A stretch of 64,000 bases of DNA from Gibbula magus (lineage: Eukaryota > Mollusca > Gastropoda > Trochida > Trochidae), in contig OW388292.1 in the NCBI GenBank assembly GCA_936450465.1, positions 23,838,652 through 23,902,651 of the forward strand, in the 5' to 3' direction. The notes beneath the pieces are model-generated. The model ran no database searches and had not been told where the DNA came from. It worked only from the letters and a program-made list of their open reading frames with translations. Below, one piece after another: positions 46,881 through 59,316 of this stretch; within the stretch, counting starts at the first letter, position 1; each line of letters opens with the position of its first letter. The translations under genes were made by a program, and so were the position numbers.

Positions 46881-47090
46881 TCATAAGCGCTTGAACTTTG
46901 TAGGTGGGCTATAGTAATGAGCTGGAATATATTCAGATCTAGGGTTTTTATATGATGAACGTATTAGCATCATGTGGTATTCATCTTCAAATATGTCAGC
47001 ATTACATTTGTTACAAATTAATTCATATGGAACCAATGTCTTTGAGAAACGCTGTTTCATATATTCATTTATTATCAATATGCCCTTGTA
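46881..47090 (-). pseudogene. LINE 3'-end remnant (C-terminal zinc-knuckle segment)
   Basis: A minus-strand frame contains ICNKCN, then EDEYH, RSEYIP and KFKRL. This pattern (C-x2-C, D/E-E-x-H, R..YIP.YY, KF..L) is the C-terminal signature of LINE proteins common in molluscs. The second half of the zinc knuckle (Cys after His) is lost, and nothing upstream is clearly reverse transcriptase. Decayed fragment. Confidence 0.5.
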
Positions 47091-48893
47091 CATGTACCCC
47101 CATGGTGTTTTTGGAGAATAAAAAATTAATCGTGTATATGTCACTATTACAATTTATATGCTGACATATAAAACACAAACCATGCAATCTGCTTAAGAGA
47201 CCACTTAAGTATTATTCAAATTTCTATCATAAAAGTATTGTTGTTAAACTTTATGATTCAGCTACAATGTTTTCATTGCATTGCCTTCTTATTTCTGTAG
47301 ATATGAGTTATTCTCGTATTTCCTAAAGGAATGTAAATCACATGAGAAAGTAAATGATGGGAAAAACAACTATGAGATGTAACAAGAGATTGAAATCCCC
47401 AGGAGGAGTGATTTATCCAATTATAAAACCTCAGACACATTGTAACATAATGGTTGGTATTGTTTAACATGTTCGAGTTTATACTGAAGCGCTTAGATAA
47501 TAATAATATTAAATATAGTCGCAAGCGACGATAAAATGATTCACCACATAATTGTTTAATTATTTTAAATGTAATGAATTGAGATATCTTTCCAATGTTA
47601 TTGCGCCTCAAGTTGCAAGTTTCTAGCATGTCCCTAGAATTATTGATACCCAATATGTACATGTCAAATCAAAGAAAATCAATATGGCGGCTTAACCACG
47701 AGAGAAACATCTTTGTCAAGATTTACGTTCTTGCTTGTATTGTTTTTGCGCATACTTTGCAAAAGGTTTCAAGTCTCTATGTGGATTTTGAAAATTTTCA
47801 CTATGTTAAAGTTTGTCTTTATTATGACCAGAAATGACTGTACGCGACCGATGTTATTATTGATTCATATAGGCCATAGTACTGTGTTATACTCCTGAAA
47901 AAATCTTTATATTCGATGGGTAGGTTTTTTAATTATCTCCCCTGAAAGTTCGCAATTTTAAAAAAAATTCTGATTTTGAAAGGTCACTGTGAAGTTAGTA
48001 TAAGAAGTTCGCTAAAAAAAGAACAAACGTGTTATTCCCCAATGTTTCAGCTATATTTAAATACAGTTTCAGCTCGTATGTGCAAATATCTTCAGAGTGG
48101 TGTATCCTAAAAAGGTACATGGGGTCAGAAATTTTCAAAAAGTGTCTAAATTCAGAATGGTGGCTAAACCATGTGACTTACGAATTCGTCACGATACTCA
48201 CATTGCCAGTGCGCATCTTCTAGAAAAAGTTTCAAGTCTCTAAGTGCATTTTGAAAATTTTCCCAATGTTAAAAATGGACATTTGGATTCGAACTGGACC
48301 TCTAACGGCTTGACCAATTGGGCCCAAAAGCTTCGCTGATCTATTCCACATTAAGGGCTATCAGCATGTAAAATTTAGTTGCATTTGCTTCAGCCGTTTT
48401 GGCTGCATTTGTGATACAAAATTCTTGAAATAATAAAAATAGAAATAGACATGCCAATAACAATAAGGATTCAGCCACATGGCTGAATCCTTAATAATAA
48501 AGGACATTTGTAAAGCACCATCTTGGTTACTAGTGGTAGTTCATATACTGCATACACGTCCTGTTCAGCATTTGGTTCACTGTGTCGAATAAAAGTTATT
48601 ATAAACAATAAATTTGGACTATTGTGTCAGTTTTGTAATTCTGTAAATAATAATAATCATAAGTTTTGTTGCAGAATTATTAAAAGGAATCTGAAAAGTA
48701 TTTTGTTCTAATTAGTTGAGCCAGTTTTACAACATTGTTGTCAAAGGAGTTTTCCAGTCAATCCGTTTATCTTCAAATTGAGGGAGAGCGGTTGTCAATC
48801 TAAAACTGAGTCACCGATTCTTACAATAAACGAGCGTGTCGAGTCTTCTGTCTATCACATTTCTCTTTCTGACAATGTCAGCACGGACTGTCG
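47091..48893. other. Spacer with a diverged direct repeat and a hairpin
   Basis: Two related blocks, about 47680-47815 and 48140-48275, share AGTTTCAAGTCTCTA-like and ATTTTGAAAATTTTC words in order (period about 460 bp). A perfect hairpin lies at 48464-48493. No gene is seen. Confidence 0.55.
48464..48493. repeat. Perfect hairpin, 14-bp arms and 2-nt loop
   Basis: TAAGGATTCAGCCA, CA, TGGCTGAATCCTTA. It follows an AT-rich A-tract zone and may be the end of an unrecognised repeat; no CTRR Helitron end follows it. Confidence 0.8.
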
Positions 48894-49252
48894 TTAAAGG
48901 GGCAGTAGCACATTTTCTCGATGAAATAAGTTGATGAAATGTATTTGAAAAATAATTTCACCAATAGTAAAACATCCTTCTCTCTTCGGAAAATAAAGTT
49001 TAAAATTAGTGTACATGTTTCTGTAAAGCCATAGGAATTGTTTTTGTAATACAAAATAATAAATTGTGTTCACACTAAAATGCCCGCCATGCAATTTTTG
49101 CTGTATACACAACATAGTTTTTACCACTACAGATAATTGGTTTGTGTAATAAGATGTTTTACCCTCTAAAGTTAATTTAAGTGACATAAACTATCATTAT
49201 AAATAGGAAATTTGAAAAAACAAATTTGGCAAAAAACGTGCTGTCCCTTTAA
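48894..49252 (+). mobile_element. MITE of the TTAA-ended family, copy E (359 bp)
   Basis: Left end TTAAAGGGGCAGTAGCAC; right end ACGTGCTGTCCCTTTAA. Its 3' third (49140-49252) belongs to the unit that was later triplicated, and the same partial MITE opens units 2 and 3. Confidence 0.88.
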
Positions 49253-49879
49253 CGTTGTTGTTTCAATTTCCTATTACCTGTGGATCTCCCAAGTGCGTTT
49301 CGTCATTTTAAGTTTAAAGTCCCAGAATTGAAGTGGTGATGCAAGTCATTCACCTTTTGCCACACCAAAATAATATAACCAATAAATACACCAAATAAAA
49401 ATGTACGACGAAGTAATATGATTTTACATCATAACATTTTGTATTTATTTTCGATTTTATTGGTTTCTAAATGTTACATATTTTTCAGATTCGAAAATTT
49501 CTAAAGAACACGTCTTCAATCTCCTAAACACTAACGAAATTACTATCGCTCGTTTCTTTGATTTCTAGACGAGATTGCTAGTAATTTATTCATTAAATAT
49601 TTATTTCAAAGGCCCAGACAGTTTAAAGGTAGTGTAAGCGCTGCAGATACTATAAGGGAACATGTTTAATGCACTCACTTCTTTAAATGGGATTTGTTGT
49701 GATTTGCTTTGCTAACACTTCAGTCAACCCAAGAAGACCCCAAGTACATTTCTAAACTGAGGTACTGCTTGAAACATTAAAGATAAAGCGTAGACAAATA
49801 GAGCTACGCAAAATTGTTTGATGCCGTCGGAAGTTATATGAAGATCTGAGCAACTTCTTTAGAGATTCCTGGAGCTCTG

Positions 49880-50691
49880 ATTTGATTTTAACATATTTTA
49901 TTCAATGAAGAAATGGATTAGGAACAGGTTATCCGGTAACTCCAATGTATTTACAAAATGATATAGTTATAACAACATACATGTAATAAGAACGCAATAA
50001 AATACAGAAATGGTAGAAAGATATTTACAGAGAAATGAAGACACATGCATCAATCAAAAGAACGTTCACTATTGGTTATAAATTGCTAAACTGCTTTTGA
50101 AATTGTCTTTTTTTTCGAATTTGTTGCCACTTAACATTAAATCTAAATGTATATCATCTTCATGTACAAGTAATTTTAAAATGTTAAACATGTTTTTTTT
50201 TCTATGTACGTATACATTATATAAACAACATTTAAACATGAAATAAAACACATTTTCACATAAATAACCACATTCATATGTTGAATCTGACTTGATACCA
50301 ATATTAAATATATCATAATTAAGCTTGCAACATGATATCGTAAACGCGTATGATGAATATTCACTCTGCGGATACCTGTGGAAAAGTAGGTTGGTGCCAT
50401 AATAATGCACCCCTTCAATTGATTTATTTAAGTGAGATTTAAACTTTATTGTTGATTGTAACATTCGTTTATCCAATGGAAGATTATTCCACAATACTGT
50501 GGTTGAAAGGATAAAAGACTGGCATGAATGTTTCAGTCTATATGATGGAATTACTAAGTTTTCAGAAGTTTAAAAGTAATGGAGTCACCAACAATCTTAG
50601 GGAATAAATCTATTAGATAATAGAGTGCATTACAACGTTGCAGTTTATGAGAGATTGAGCTCTGTACAACACAGTCGTAATGCACGTTCAT
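49880..50691 (-). mobile_element. 5'-truncated LINE 3' end, unit 1 copy
   Basis: Minus-strand translation gives LINE tail landmarks: HKLQRCNALYYLIDLFPK, LWNNLPLDKR...FKSHLNK, then a Cys-rich ECGYLCENVFYFMFKCCLY segment replacing the usual zinc knuckle, and a final AIYNQ. The coding frame from ATG 50691 breaks near 50555 and resumes to the stop at 50069. The end at about 49880 (TTGAATAAAATATG on the minus strand) is the probable 3' terminus. Confidence 0.65.
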
Positions 50692-52245
50692 AGTGTATTA
50701 TGTTTCATACTAAATTTTGATTTAAATAAAATTGGAATGAAAACGGATCCAAATCTTATCTGTGATAGTTATTTTGAAAATTCTTTGTTTGAATTTGAGT
50801 TTTCTGTTTGAGTTATCACTACACTAACCAGCGAGAAAAATGTATGCCATTATTGAAGCGCATACATACCACAACATGTATGTCAATAAATTTTGAATAT
50901 GTGTGAGGGGTGTGCAGAACTCTCATTTTGTAAAAATATGAATACATTTAAGGTAATTCAATCCGAACAATTTGTTTAATACATCTATATTTCATGTATC
51001 ACTCCTTTTCGTCTTTTTCGTCTTCTTACAGTAATAATTTGTTCAGTATCTACCATGTAATATATTGTAAACACCAAGGAGAGAGTGTCCTTATTCAGTG
51101 CGAAGCAGAAACGGGAAAATTAAATAACTCCAGAGACAGACTTTCATATACACATGTATGCCTCGTAAAGGGGTATCCATTTTTGAAAATCGTTATATAA
51201 TCATATGGATTGAACTTTAATCGATGTTTTATGATACATGTACTATCCTTTCATCCTAATAATATGTCCTGATGACACATTTGAGGATATGATAACTCAT
51301 CAAAACTCGACTAACAATTGTTTCAAACTCATCAATAATCAAATATACAAACCTAAACGTACCAAAAAAATTTCATCATTAAAACGAGAGTAGATCAGAG
51401 TTCCGACAACGAGCTCATTGGTAATGCTAATAGTGCTGGGGTGAGTTTCACTTTCTTTTTAAATATGATGTCCTCCAAAACACTCAATGATAAAGAAATT
51501 ATGCAATAAGAGTACTGAGTAGTTACAGAACTTGACGTCATCAGTTAACTGTTTGATACTATTCCAAAGAACATGTCCTGTCCCGTGTCATGTATGTATT
51601 GCTTAATGACTTGTATATATTTCATATTTCCATGTACAACCTTTGGTTGGTTGATAAATAAACTGTTCTGTCTGTCTGATCAGAGGTCATGTCAAACAGC
51701 AGCAATCAAAGGTCAAGTATAAACATTTATTCTTCCTTTCAGTAAAATACTCTTTTTTTATTGGCAGTTAGTCGATATATTTCGTTATGCACCCCGTCAG
51801 CCTCATGGTGTACACATTTCATGTACCCCACTGCCATAGTAACACCTCCTAGCCAGGAGTATGCACACATAACAATCAGATGGTGTTATATAATGGCACA
51901 TGGGCTGTGCAGAGTTTTTGGGGTTTTCCATCAGTTGTGTTTGGATGTATTAATCACAGGCTTATATTCTCCTTATGTGCTGCTTTGCTTTGAAACACAT
52001 TTTACATTACATTGCTTGCACACTTAATTAAACTGCAAGTAACAATTCAGTCAAGATCGATGACGCCATTTTGTGTACGTTGAAGGTCACGGGCGTCTAA
52101 TGATATCCACTTATCTGTTATCGACAGTCAAAGTTAAATAAATATAACTATGATGATCTTTATCAACTTGACACAAAGAAATATACATTGTATGCTTCTC
52201 ACTCGGTAAAACGGCCTGATGTACCGTCTTTGTAGCAGTGCCTGA

Positions 52246-52497
52246 ATGTTCAGGAGAAACTGGTACGAAGATCAGACCATATTACCCTCGAGTGAAGCAT
52301 ACAACTTCTACTACGTACTGTCATCCTCTGATAAATTCATGTACCCCTCTCAAGGTTATGCGATGTATAATCGTTGGACCCGTGGACCAATCAGATATCA
52401 TAATTCCTACACGAGGTATGATATAGAATTGATTCCAACGTATAGAATGTGTGTTCTTTTCCAAAACAGCAGTTTGTATATCCGAAGTGCTTCTTGA
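52246..52497 (+). CDS. Hypothetical 83-codon ORF, unit 1
   Basis: Tyr/Ser-rich, no recognised domain, no signal peptide. A TGA lies immediately upstream of the ATG, so it is a bounded ORF; an overlapping 62-codon frame (52238-52426) is also open. Units 1 and 2 encode the same protein. Unit 3 has two substitutions, both amino-acid changing and none silent, so there is no sign of protein constraint. It may be a chance ORF in a young duplication. Confidence 0.25.
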   Translation: MFRRNWYEDQTILPSSEAYNFYYVLSSSDKFMYPSQGYAMYNRWTRGPIRYHNSYTRYDIELIPTYRMCVLFQNSSLYIRSAS

Positions 52498-52524
52498 AAG
52501 TCAAAAACAATAACAACATAAACA

Positions 52525-52639
52525 GTTTGTGTAATAAGATGTTTTACCCTCTAAAGTTAATTTAAATGACATAAACTATCATTATAAATAGGAAATTTGA
52601 AAAAACAAATTTGGCAAAAAACGTGCTGCCCCTTTAACG
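52525..52639 (+). mobile_element. Truncated MITE (3' third) at the unit 1/2 junction
   Basis: Matches 49140-49252 of MITE E and ends ACGTGCTGCCCCTTTAA; it lacks the left terminus because the duplication breakpoint falls inside the MITE. The homologous remnant opens unit 3 at 55934-56048. Confidence 0.88.
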
Positions 52640-53281
52640 TTGTTGTTGTTTCAATTTCCTATTACCTGTGGATCTCCCAAGTGCGTTTCGTCATTTTTAG
52701 TTTAAAGTCCCAGAATTGAAGTGGTAGAAGGAATGTCTGATGCAAGTCATTCACCTTTTGCCACACCAAAATAATATAACCAATTAAATACACCAAATAA
52801 AAATGTACGACGAAGTAATATGATTTTACATCATAACATTTTGTATTTATTTTTGATTTTATTGGTTTCCAAATGTTACATATTTTTCAGATTGGAAAAT
52901 TTCTAAAGAACACGTCTTCAATCTCCAAAACACTAACGAAATTACTATCGCTCGTTTCTTTGATTTCTAGACGAGATTGCTAGTAATTTATTCATTAAAT
53001 ATTTATTTCAAAGGCCCAGACAGTTTAAAGGCAGTGTTAGCGCTGCAGACACTATTAGAGAACATGTTTAATGCTCTCACTTCTTTAAATGGGATTTGTT
53101 GTGATTTGCTTTGCTAACACTTCAGTCAACCCAAGAAGACCCCAAGTACATTTCTAAACTGAGGTACTGCTTGAAACATTAAAGATAAAGCGTAGACAAA
53201 TAGAGCTACGCAAAATTGTTTGATGCCGTGGGAAGTTATATGAAGATCTGAGCAACTTCTGTAGAGATTCCTGGAGCTCTG

Positions 53282-54110
53282 ATTTGATTTTAACATATTT
53301 TATTGAATGAAGAAATGGATTAGGAACAGGTTATCCGGTAACTCCAATGTATTTACAAAATGATATAGTTATAACAACATACATGTAATAAGAACGCAAT
53401 ATAATACAGAAATGGTAGAAAGATATTTACAGGAGATGAAGACACATGCATCAGTCAAAAGAACGTTCACTATTGGTTATAAATTGCTGAACTGCTTTTG
53501 AAATTGTCTTGTTTTTCGAATATGATAGTTTTTTGTTGCCACTTAACATTAAATCTAAATTTATATCATCTTCATGTACAAGTAATTTTAAAATGTTAAA
53601 CATGTTTTTTTTTTCTATGTACGTATACATTATATAAACAACATTTAAACATGAAATAAAACACATTTTCACATAAATAACCACATTCACATGTTAAATC
53701 TGACTTGATACCAATATTAAATATATCATAATTAAGCTCGCAACATGATATCGTAAACGTGTATGATGAATATTCACTCTGCGGATACCTTTTGAAAAGT
53801 AAGATGGTGCCATAGTAATGCACCCCTTCAATTGATTTATTTAAGTGTGATTTAAACTTTATTGTTGATTGTAACATTCGTTTATCCAATGGAAGATTCT
53901 TCCACAATACTGTGGTTGAAAGGATAAAAGACTGGCATGAATGTTTCAGTCTATATGATGGAATTCCGAATTTCTAAGTTTAAAAGTAATGGAGTCACCA
54001 ACAATCTTAGGGACTAAATCTATTAGATAATAGGGTGCATTACAACGTTGCAGTTTATGAGAGCTTGAGCTCTGTACAACACAATCGTAATGCATGTTCA
54101 TAGTGTATTA
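53282..54110 (-). mobile_element. 5'-truncated LINE 3' end, unit 2 copy
   Basis: Duplicate of the unit 1 fragment. The T10 run at 53605-53614 shifts the frame relative to the T9 of unit 1, so the tail is split in two frames (53596-53907 and 53451-53690). It retains the terminal AVQQFITNSERSF motif typical of LINE C-termini better than unit 1. Confidence 0.65.
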
Positions 54111-55654
54111 TGTTTCATACTAAAATTTGATTTAAATAAAATTGGAATGAAAACGGATCCAAATCTTATCTGTGATAGTTATTTTGAAAATTCTTTGTTT
54201 GAATTTGAGTTTTCTGTTTGAGTTATCACTACACTAACCAGCGAGAAAAATGTATGCCATTATTGAAGCGCATACATACCACAACATGTATGTCAATAAA
54301 TTTTGAATATGTGTGAGGGGTGTGCAGAACTCTCATTTTGTAAAAATATGAATACATTTAAGGTAATTCAATCCGAACAATTTGTTTAATACATCTATAT
54401 TTCATGTATCACTCCTTTTCGTCTTTTTCGTGTTCTTACAGTAATAATTTGTTCAGTATCTACCATGTAATATATTGTAAACACCAAGGAGAGAGTGTCC
54501 TTATTCAGTGCGAAGCAGAAACGGGAAAATTAAATAACTCCGGAGACAGACTTTCATATACACATTTATGCCTCGAAAAGGGGTATCTATTTGTGAAAAT
54601 CATTATATAATCATATGGATTGAACTTTAATCGATGTTTTATGATACATGTACTATCCTTTCATCCTGATAATATGTCCTGATGACACATTTGAGGATAT
54701 TATAACTCATCAAAACTCGACTAACAATTGTTTCAAACTCATCAATAATCAAATATACAAACCTAAACGTACCAAAAAAATTTCATCATTAAAACGAGAG
54801 TAGATCAGAGTTCCGACAAACGAGCTCATTGGTAATGCTAATAGTGCTGGGGTGAGTTTCACTTTCTTTTTAAATATGATGTCCTCCAAAAGACTCAATG
54901 ATAAAGAAATTATGCAATAAGAGTACTGAGTAGTTACAGAACTTGACGTCATCAGTTAACTGTTTGATGCTATTCCAAAGAACATGTCCTGTCCCGTGTC
55001 ATGTATGTATTGCTTAATGACTTGTATATATTTCATATTTCCATGTACAACCTTTGGTTGGTTGATAAATAAACTGTTCTGTCTGTCTGATCAGAGGTCA
55101 TGTCAAACAGCAGCAATCAAAGGTCAAGTATAAACATTTATTCTTCCTTTCAGTAAAATACTCTTTTTTATTGGCAGTCAGTCGATATATTTCGTTATGC
55201 ACCCCGTCAGCCTCTGGTGTACACATTTCATGTACCCCACTGCCATAGTAACACCTCCTAGCCAGGAGTATGCACACATAACAATCAGATGGTGTTATAT
55301 AATGGCACATGGGCTGTGCAGAGTTTTTGGGGTTTTCCATCAGTTGTGTTTGGATGTATTAATCACAGGCTTATATTCTCCTTATGTGCTGCTTTGCTTT
55401 GAAACACATTTTACATTACATTGCTTGCACACTTAATTAAACTGCAAGTAACAATTCAGTCAAGATCGATGACGCCATTTTGTTTACGTTGAAGGTCACG
55501 GGCGTCTAATGATATCCACTTATCTGTTATCGACAGTCAAAGTTAAATAAATATAACTATGATGATCTTTATCAACTTGACACAAAGAAATATACATTGT
55601 ATGCTTCTCACTCGGTAAAACGGCCTGATGTACCGTCTTTGTAGCAGTGCCTGA

Positions 55655-55906
55655 ATGTTCAGGAGAAACTGGTACGAAGATCAGACCATATTACCCTCGA
55701 GTGAAGCATACAACTTCTACTACGTACTGTCATCCTCTGATAAATTCATGTACCCCTCTCAAGGTTATGCGATGTATAATCGTTGGACCCGTGGACCAAT
55801 CAGATATCATAATTCCTACACGAGGTATGATATAGAATTGATTCCAACGTATAGAATGTGTGTTCTTTTCCAAAACAGCAGTTTGTATATCCGAAGTGCT
55901 TCTTGA
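55655..55906 (+). CDS. Hypothetical 83-codon ORF, unit 2
   Basis: Identical at protein level to the ORF at 52246. Confidence 0.22.
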   Translation: MFRRNWYEDQTILPSSEAYNFYYVLSSSDKFMYPSQGYAMYNRWTRGPIRYHNSYTRYDIELIPTYRMCVLFQNSSLYIRSAS

Positions 55907-55933
55907 AAGTCAAAAACAATAACAACATAAACA

Positions 55934-56048
55934 GTTTGTGTAATAAGATGTTTTACCCTCTAAAGTTAATTTAAATGACATAAACTATCATTATAAATAG
56001 GAAATTTGAAAAAACAAATTTGGCAAAAAACGTGCTGCCCCTTTAACG
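55934..56048 (+). mobile_element. Truncated MITE (3' third) at the unit 2/3 junction
   Basis: Same truncated copy as at 52525, starting at the identical MITE-internal base. Confidence 0.88.
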
Positions 56049-56690
56049 TTGTTGTTGTTTCAATTTCCTATTACCTGTGGATCTCCCAAGTGCGTTTCGT
56101 CATTTTTAGTTTAAAGTCCCAGAATTGAAGTGGTAGAAGGAATGTCTGATGCAAGTCATTCACCTTTTGCCACACCAAAATAATATAACCAATTAAATAC
56201 ACCAAATAAAAATGTACGACGAAGTAATATGATTTTACATCATAACATTTTGTATTTATTTTTGATTTTATTGGTTTCCAAATGTTACATATTTTTCAGA
56301 TTGGAAAATTTCTAAAGAACACGTCTTCAATCTCCAAAACACTAACGAAATTACTATCGCTCGTTTCTTTGATTTCTAGACGAGATTGCTAGTAATTTAT
56401 TCATTAAATATTTATTTCAAAGGCCCAGACAGTTTAAAGGCAGTGTTAGCGCTGCAGACACTATTAGAGAACATGTTTAATGCTCTCACTTCTTTAAATG
56501 GGATTTGTTGTGATTTGCTTTGCTAACACTTCAGTCAACCCAAGAAGACCCCAAGTACATTTCTAAACTGAGGTACTGCTTGAAACATTAAAGATAAAGC
56601 GTAGACAAATAGAGCTACACAAAATTGTTTGATGCCGTGGGAAGTTATATGAAGATCTGAGCAACTTCTGTAGAGATTCCTGGAGCTCTG

Positions 56691-57519
56691 ATTTGATTTT
56701 AACATATTTTATTGAATGAAGAAATGGATTAGGAACAGGTTATCCGGTAACTCCAATGTATTTACAAAATGATATAGTTATAACAACATACATGTAATAA
56801 GAACGCAATATAATACAGAAATGGTAGAAAGATATTTACAGGAGATGAAGACACATGCATCAGTCAAAAGAACGTTCACTATTGGTTATAAATTGCTGAA
56901 CTGCTTTTGAAATTGTCTTGTTTTTCGAATATGATAGTTTTTTGTTGCCACTTAACATTAAATCTAAATTTATATCATCTTCATGTACAAGTAATTTTAA
57001 AATGTTAAACATGTTTTTTTTTTCTATGTACGTATACATTATATAAACAACATTTAAACATGAAATAAAACACATTTTCACATAAATAACCACATTCACA
57101 TGTTAAATCTGACTTGATACCAATATTAAACATATCATAATTAAGCTCGCAACATGATATCGTAAACGTGTATGATGAATATTCACTCTGCGGATACCTT
57201 TTGAAAAGTAGGATGGTGCCATAGTAATGCACCCCTTCAATTGATTTATTTAAGTGTGATTTAAACTTTATTGTTGATTGTAACATTCGTTTATCCAATG
57301 GAAGATTCTTCCACAATACTGTGGTTGAAAGGATAAAAGACTGGCATGAATGTTTCAGTCTATATGATGGAATTCCGAATTTCTAAGTTTAAAAGTAATG
57401 GAGTCACCAACAATCTTAGGGACTAAATCTATTAGATAATAGGGTGCATTACAACGTTGCAGTTTATGAGAGCTTGAGCTCTGTACAACACAATCGTAAT
57501 GCATGTTCATAGTGTATTA
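56691..57519 (-). mobile_element. 5'-truncated LINE 3' end, unit 3 copy
   Basis: Nearly identical to the unit 2 copy, with the same T10 frameshift; one Ile-to-Met change (NYDMFNIG). Confidence 0.65.
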
Positions 57520-59064
57520 TGTTTCATACTAAAATTTGATTTAAATAAAATTGGAATGAAAACGGATCCAAATCTTATCTGTGATAGTTATTTTGAAAAT
57601 TCTTTGTTTGAATTTGAGTTTTCTGTTTGAGTTATCACTACACTAACCAGCGAGAAAAATGTATGCCATTATTGAAGCGCATACATACCACAACATGTAT
57701 GTCAATAAATTTTGAATATGTGTGAGGGGTGTGCAGAACTCTCATTTTGTAAAAATATGAATACATTTAAGGTAATTCAATCCGAACAATTTGTTTAATA
57801 CATCTATATTTCATGTATCACTCCTTTTCGTCTTTTTCGTGTTCTTACAGTAATAATTTGTTCAGTATCTACCATGTAATATATTGTAAACACCAAGGAG
57901 AGAGTGTCCTTATTCAGTGCGAAGCAGAAACGGGAAAATTAAATAACTCCAGAGACAGACTTTCATATACACATTTATGCCTCGAAAAGGGGTATCTATT
58001 TGTGAAAATCATTATATAATCATATGGATTGAACTTTAATCGATGTTTTATGATACATGTACTATCCTTTCATCCTGATAATATGTCCTGATGACACATT
58101 TGAGGATATTATAACTCATCAAAACTCGACTAACAATTGTTTCAAACTCATCAATAATCAAATATACAAACCTAAACGTACCAAAAAAATTTCATCATTA
58201 AAACGAGAGTAGATCAGAGTTCCGACAAACGAGCTCATTGGTAATGCTAATAGTGCTGGGGTGAGTTTCACTTTCTTTTTAAATATGATGTCCTCCAAAA
58301 GACTCAATGATAAAGAAATTATGCAATAAGAGTACTGAGTAGTTACAGAACTTGACGTCATCAGTTAACTGTTTGATGCTATTCCAAAGAACATGTCCTG
58401 TCCCGTGTCATGTATGTATTGCTTAATGACTTGTATATATTTCATATTTCCATGTACAACCTTTGGTTGGTTGATAAATAAACTGTTCTGTCTGTCTGAT
58501 CAGAGGTCATGTCAAACAGCAGCAATCAAAGGTCAAGTATAAACATTTATTCTTCCTTTCAGTAAAATACTCTTTTTTATTGGCAGTCAGTCGATATATT
58601 TCGTTATGCACCCCGTCAGCCTCATGGTGTACACATTTCATGTACCCCACTGCCATAGTAACACCTCCTAGCCAGGAGTATGCACACATAACAATCAGAT
58701 GGTGTTATATAATGGCACATGGGCTGTGCAGAGTTTTTGGGGTTTTCCATCAGTTGTGTTTGGATGTATTAATCACAGGCTTATATTCTCCTTATGTGCT
58801 GCTTTGCTTTGAAACACATTTTACATTACATTGCTTGCACACTTAATTAAACTGCAAGTAACAATTCAGTCAAGATCGATGACGCCATTTTGTTTACGTT
58901 GAAGGTCACGGGCGTCTAATGATATCCACTTATCTGTTATCGACAGTCAAAGTTAAATAAATATAACTATGATGATCTTTATCAACTTGACACAAAGAAA
59001 TATACATTGTATGCTTCTCACTCGGTAAAACGGCCTGATGTACCGTCTTTGTAGCAGTGCCTGA

Positions 59065-59316
59065 ATGTTCAGGAGAAACTGGTACGAAGATCAGACCATA
59101 TTACCCTCGAGTGAAGCATACAACTTCTACTACGTACTGTCATCCTCTGATAAATTCATGTACCCCTCTCAAGGTTATGCGATGTATAATCGTTGGACCC
59201 GTGGACCAATCAGATATCATAATTCCTACACGAGGTATGATATAGAATTGATGCCAACGTATAGAATGTGTGTTCTTTTCGAAAACAGCAGTTTGTATAT
59301 CCGAAGTGCTTCTTGA
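59065..59316 (+). CDS. Hypothetical 83-codon ORF, unit 3
   Basis: Differs from the other two by Ile-to-Met (ELMPTY) and Gln-to-Glu (LFENSS). Confidence 0.22.
   Translation: MFRRNWYEDQTILPSSEAYNFYYVLSSSDKFMYPSQGYAMYNRWTRGPIRYHNSYTRYDIELMPTYRMCVLFENSSLYIRSAS

Larger units (their letters stand above)
49140..52524. repeat. Tandem segmental duplication, unit 1 (3,385 bp)
   Basis: Starts inside MITE E at GTTTGTGTAATAAGATG and ends at AACAACATAAACA. It is more diverged from units 2 and 3 than these are from each other: it lacks a ~13-base segment (TAGAAGGAATGTC) near 49343 and has 9 rather than 10 Ts at 50192-50200. It contains a MITE 3' end, a LINE 3' fragment (minus) and an 83-codon ORF. Confidence 0.95.
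52525..55933. repeat. Tandem segmental duplication, unit 2 (3,409 bp)
   Basis: Starts at the same MITE-internal position; contents are collinear with unit 1. It differs from unit 3 by only scattered substitutions and a 1-nt deletion near 55213 (CCTCTGGTG against CCTCATGGTG). Confidence 0.96.

Noticed and set aside
47273..47662. 129-codon minus-strand ORF upstream of the LINE remnant, considered as more LINE sequence
   Set aside because: None of the reverse transcriptase or tail motifs could be found in it.
48464..48500. Helitron 3' end (hairpin followed by CTRR)
   Set aside because: The hairpin is perfect but no CTRR terminus lies within the next 15 bases.
51761..52027. 88-codon ORF repeated in the duplication
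   Set aside because: It starts at a TTG, has no domain, and unit 2 carries a 1-nt deletion that breaks the frame; not conserved as protein.
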